Shown: piece by piece, positions 62,254 through 64,000 of the stretch
Numbering within the stretch: position 1 is the first letter of the stretch
How the letters are laid out: every line of letters begins with the position of its first letter
Assembly (NCBI GenBank): GCA_902538885.1
Contig: CACBGU010000001.1
Coordinates: 62,001-126,000 of the forward strand
From: an uncultured Pelagibacteraceae bacterium
Lineage (GTDB): Bacteria; Pseudomonadota; Alphaproteobacteria; Pelagibacterales; Pelagibacteraceae
Reading direction: 5' to 3'
DNA length: 64,000 bases
The notes under the pieces: model-generated
Databases searched by the model: none
Told to the model about the DNA's origin: nothing
What the model saw: only the letters and a program-made list of their open reading frames with translations
Program-made: the position numbers and the translations under genes

Positions 62254-63510
62254 ATGCAGAAGTATTCAATATTTAACTTAGTTAAAAATGCTTTTTCTAA
62301 TCATCAAAATTGGGATTTAGCCTGGAAAGATCCAACACCTAAGGAAGAATACGATGTTGTAATTATAGGTGGTGGTGGTCATGGATTAGCTACCGCATAT
62401 TACCTTGCTAAAGAGCACAACATTACAAAAGTTGCAATAATCGAGAAAGGTTGGATTGGAGGAGGAAATGTAGGACGTAACACTACAATTATTAGATCCA
62501 ATTATATGCATGATGAAAATGGATTGTTTAGTGAGTTTGGAATGGATTTATGGAGAAAGATGAGTCAGGATTTGAACTACAATGTAATGTTTTCTCCAAG
62601 AGGAATAATTAACCTTGCGCACTCTGATGCACAAATGAATGCATACGCGAGAAGAGGAAATTCGATGAGGTTAAATGGAATTGATGCAGTTCTTTTAAAT
62701 AGAGAACAAGTTAAAGAAATTATTCCAATGGCTGACTTTTCTGACAATGTTAGATTTCCAATTTTTGGTGGTTTGATGCAACCAAGTGCAGGCACAGCAA
62801 GACACGATGCTGTTGCATGGGGTTATGCACGACAAGCAGACTCTATGGGTGTAGATATAATTCAAAATTGTGAAGTGATTGGTTTTGATGTTAACGCAGG
62901 TAAAATAAAAGGCATAAGAACTTCAAGGGGAAATATTAAAGCAAAAAAAGTTGGTATTTGTGTTGCCGGTAGCACAAATATATTAGCTGAAAAATTAAAT
63001 ATGACTTTACCAATTGAAACACATTTACTTCAAGCTTGTGTTTCTGAACCAGTTAAACCAGTTTTAGATAAAGTAGTTACATTTGGTGCTGGTCATTTTT
63101 ATGTAAGTCAATCAGATAAAGGTGAGATGGTAATGGGGGGTGATCTTGACGGGTATAATAGTTATGCTCAAAGAGGAAATTTACCAACATTACAACACGT
63201 TTTAACTGAAGGAATAGCGATGATGCCCTTTTTAAGTAAATTAAAAATGTTGAGAACTTGGGGCGGTATAATGGATATGTCGATGGATGGTTCACCAATT
63301 ATTGATAAAACACACATTGAAGGATTGTATTTAAATTGTGGATGGTGCTATGGAGGATTTAAAGCCACACCTGCATCAGGATGGACATTTGCACACACAA
63401 TTGCACAAGATAGAGTTCACGAATTAAATGCTGGTTATAGTTTAAATAGATTTAGTACTGGCCATCTTATTGATGAAAAGGGACTTGGAACAAAAACTTG
63501 GATATCGTAA
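62254..63510 (+). CDS. soxB: Sarcosine oxidase beta subunit / N-methylglutamate dehydrogenase subunit
   Basis: 418 residues. Dinucleotide fold YDVVIIGGGGHGLATAYYL (about 29-47), then GGGNVGRNTTIIRSNYM, the flavin-binding region of heterotetrameric sarcosine oxidase beta, and a C-terminal NCGWCYGGFKATPASGW. The beta subunit holds the amine-oxidation site and covalent FMN. A TTG precedes ATG 62254; I chose the ATG. The same proteins serve as N-methylglutamate dehydrogenase (Mgd) in methylamine users; the mgs genes in this window make that option credible, while fhs next door fits either. Confidence 0.87.
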   Translation: MQKYSIFNLVKNAFSNHQNWDLAWKDPTPKEEYDVVIIGGGGHGLATAYYLAKEHNITKVAIIEKGWIGGGNVGRNTTIIRSNYMHDENGLFSEFGMDLWRKMSQDLNYNVMFSPRGIINLAHSDAQMNAYARRGNSMRLNGIDAVLLNREQVKEIIPMADFSDNVRFPIFGGLMQPSAGTARHDAVAWGYARQADSMGVDIIQNCEVIGFDVNAGKIKGIRTSRGNIKAKKVGICVAGSTNILAEKLNMTLPIETHLLQACVSEPVKPVLDKVVTFGAGHFYVSQSDKGEMVMGGDLDGYNSYAQRGNLPTLQHVLTEGIAMMPFLSKLKMLRTWGGIMDMSMDGSPIIDKTHIEGLYLNCGWCYGGFKATPASGWTFAHTIAQDRVHELNAGYSLNRFSTGHLIDEKGLGTKTWIS

Positions 63511-63780
63511 ATGCTTTATATAAATTGCCCGCACTGTGGAATGAGGTCTCAAAATGAATTTTCGTATGGTGGTGATGCAAGCGTTAAAAGACCAGAAATT
63601 AATAAAGAAGTTTCTGATCAAGAATGGGATAATTTTGTTTACAATAGAAAAAGTTTAAGAGGAAAGCATTTAGAGCTATGGCAACATATTTCTGGATGTA
63701 GACAATGGATAAAGGTTGAGAGAGATACCGCAACTCATGAAATTTTCAGAACCTTTAAAGCTGATGAGGAAGTTGCTTAA
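63511..63780 (+). CDS. soxD: Sarcosine oxidase delta subunit
   Basis: 89 residues, normal length for SoxD. It begins LYINCPHCGMRSQNEF, with the paired Cys of the zinc site, and ends with HISGCRQWIKVERDTATHEI, which gives the remaining His/Cys ligands. The small subunit stabilises the alpha-beta interface. It starts directly after the soxB stop and overlaps soxA by one base, so the order is soxB-D-A as in known heterotetrameric operons. Confidence 0.9.
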   Translation: MLYINCPHCGMRSQNEFSYGGDASVKRPEINKEVSDQEWDNFVYNRKSLRGKHLELWQHISGCRQWIKVERDTATHEIFRTFKADEEVA

Positions 63781-64000
63781 TGACTCAAGCTTTTAGAATT
63801 GAAAATGGCGGGTTAATAAATAGAGATAAAAAACTATCTTTTAAATTTAATGGAAAAACTTACTTTGGTTATGAAGGCGATACATTAGCTTCAGCTTTAT
63901 TAGCAAATGGAGTTCATTTAGTAGGAAGAAGTTTTAAATATCACAGACCCAGAGGTTTCTTTGGAGCAGGTGTAGATGAACCTTATGCAGTTGTTCAACT
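63780..64000 (+). CDS. soxA: Sarcosine oxidase alpha subunit, N-terminal part (cut by window edge)
   Basis: The gene starts in the soxD stop (TAATG) and runs off the right edge; about 73 residues are visible. They read MTQAFRIENGGLINRDKKLS, FKFNGKTYFGYEGDTLASALLANG and VGRSFKYHRPRGFFGAG, the typical 2Fe-2S-like N-terminal domain of SoxA. The NAD, FMN-binding and folate-binding GcvT-like domains would lie beyond the window. It completes, as far as seen, a sarcosine oxidase or N-methylglutamate dehydrogenase operon. Confidence 0.88.
   Translation, partial: MTQAFRIENGGLINRDKKLSFKFNGKTYFGYEGDTLASALLANGVHLVGRSFKYHRPRGFFGAGVDEPYAVVQ

Noticed and set aside
1..64000. tRNA, rRNA, CRISPR arrays, insertion sequences, prophage
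   Set aside because: No cloverleaf-like GC-rich segment, repeat-spacer pattern, transposase or integrase was seen by eye; a tRNAscan or Infernal run would be needed to exclude small RNAs fully.

Overview
The window looks like a piece of a streamlined, AT-rich alphaproteobacterial chromosome of the SAR11 / Pelagibacterales type. This is inferred from the very low GC, intergenic gaps mostly of 0-130 bp (none above 300 bp), frequent 1-17 bp gene overlaps, and a gene set typical of that group: periplasmic-binding-protein transporters, osmolyte and methylated-amine catabolism, and many unlinked catabolic enzymes. About 60 protein genes are supported. I saw no tRNA, rRNA, CRISPR array, insertion sequence, prophage or recognisable riboswitch.

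Layout. 1-2.8 kb (minus): a tight four-gene cluster (flavin monooxygenase, AA_synth-family protein, alpha/beta hydrolase, aldehyde dehydrogenase cut by the window edge) that looks like an uncharacterised ring- or amide-degrading pathway. 2.9-6.3 kb (minus): an isopenicillin-N-synthase-type oxygenase, a DMT exporter, a betainyl-CoA-thioesterase-like protein and an orphan glycine-betaine-type ABC ATPase. 6.5-11.6 kb: class II aldolase and a gamma-butyrobetaine-hydroxylase-like dioxygenase, facing an aldehyde dehydrogenase, a 3-hydroxyisobutyrate-dehydrogenase-like enzyme and a second DMT transporter. 11.6-18.1 kb (plus): EutA-like and ectoine-hydrolase-like enzymes followed by a complete Pot-type ABC importer. 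18.1-34 kb: fatty-acid oxidation thiolase and a FadN-type fusion, a membrane-anchored cyclophilin, a secreted HExxH protein, an arginase-family ureohydrolase with its aldehyde dehydrogenase, a deacetylase, CsaA, a LysE exporter, aconitase, YfgM/BamB-type envelope proteins, ZapE and YjbQ.

34-64 kb is dominated by methylated-amine and one-carbon metabolism. On the minus strand lie a photolyase, a DpaL-like lyase, GmaS, an Amt channel with small membrane proteins, MgsABC (N-methylglutamate synthase) with a second glutamine-synthetase-like ligase, an FAD amine oxidoreductase, a small winged-helix-like protein and the TMAO demethylase Tdm. Diverging from Tdm are the TMAO importer genes tmoX, tmoW and tmoV, interrupted by a MORN-repeat protein and a one-TM protein. 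Next come glpK, gpsA, trimethylamine monooxygenase Tmm, an iron alcohol dehydrogenase, a glutamine amidotransferase, formate-THF ligase and the start of a soxBDA operon.

Put together, the window can in principle import TMAO, oxidise TMA to TMAO, split TMAO to dimethylamine and formaldehyde, and convert methylamine to gamma-glutamylmethylamide and N-methylglutamate. The sarcosine-oxidase-type complex could oxidise the latter (or sarcosine), and Fhs links the C1 unit to the folate pool. A dimethylamine monooxygenase is the one step not seen. Functions are assigned from protein motifs and synteny read by eye; no database search was possible.
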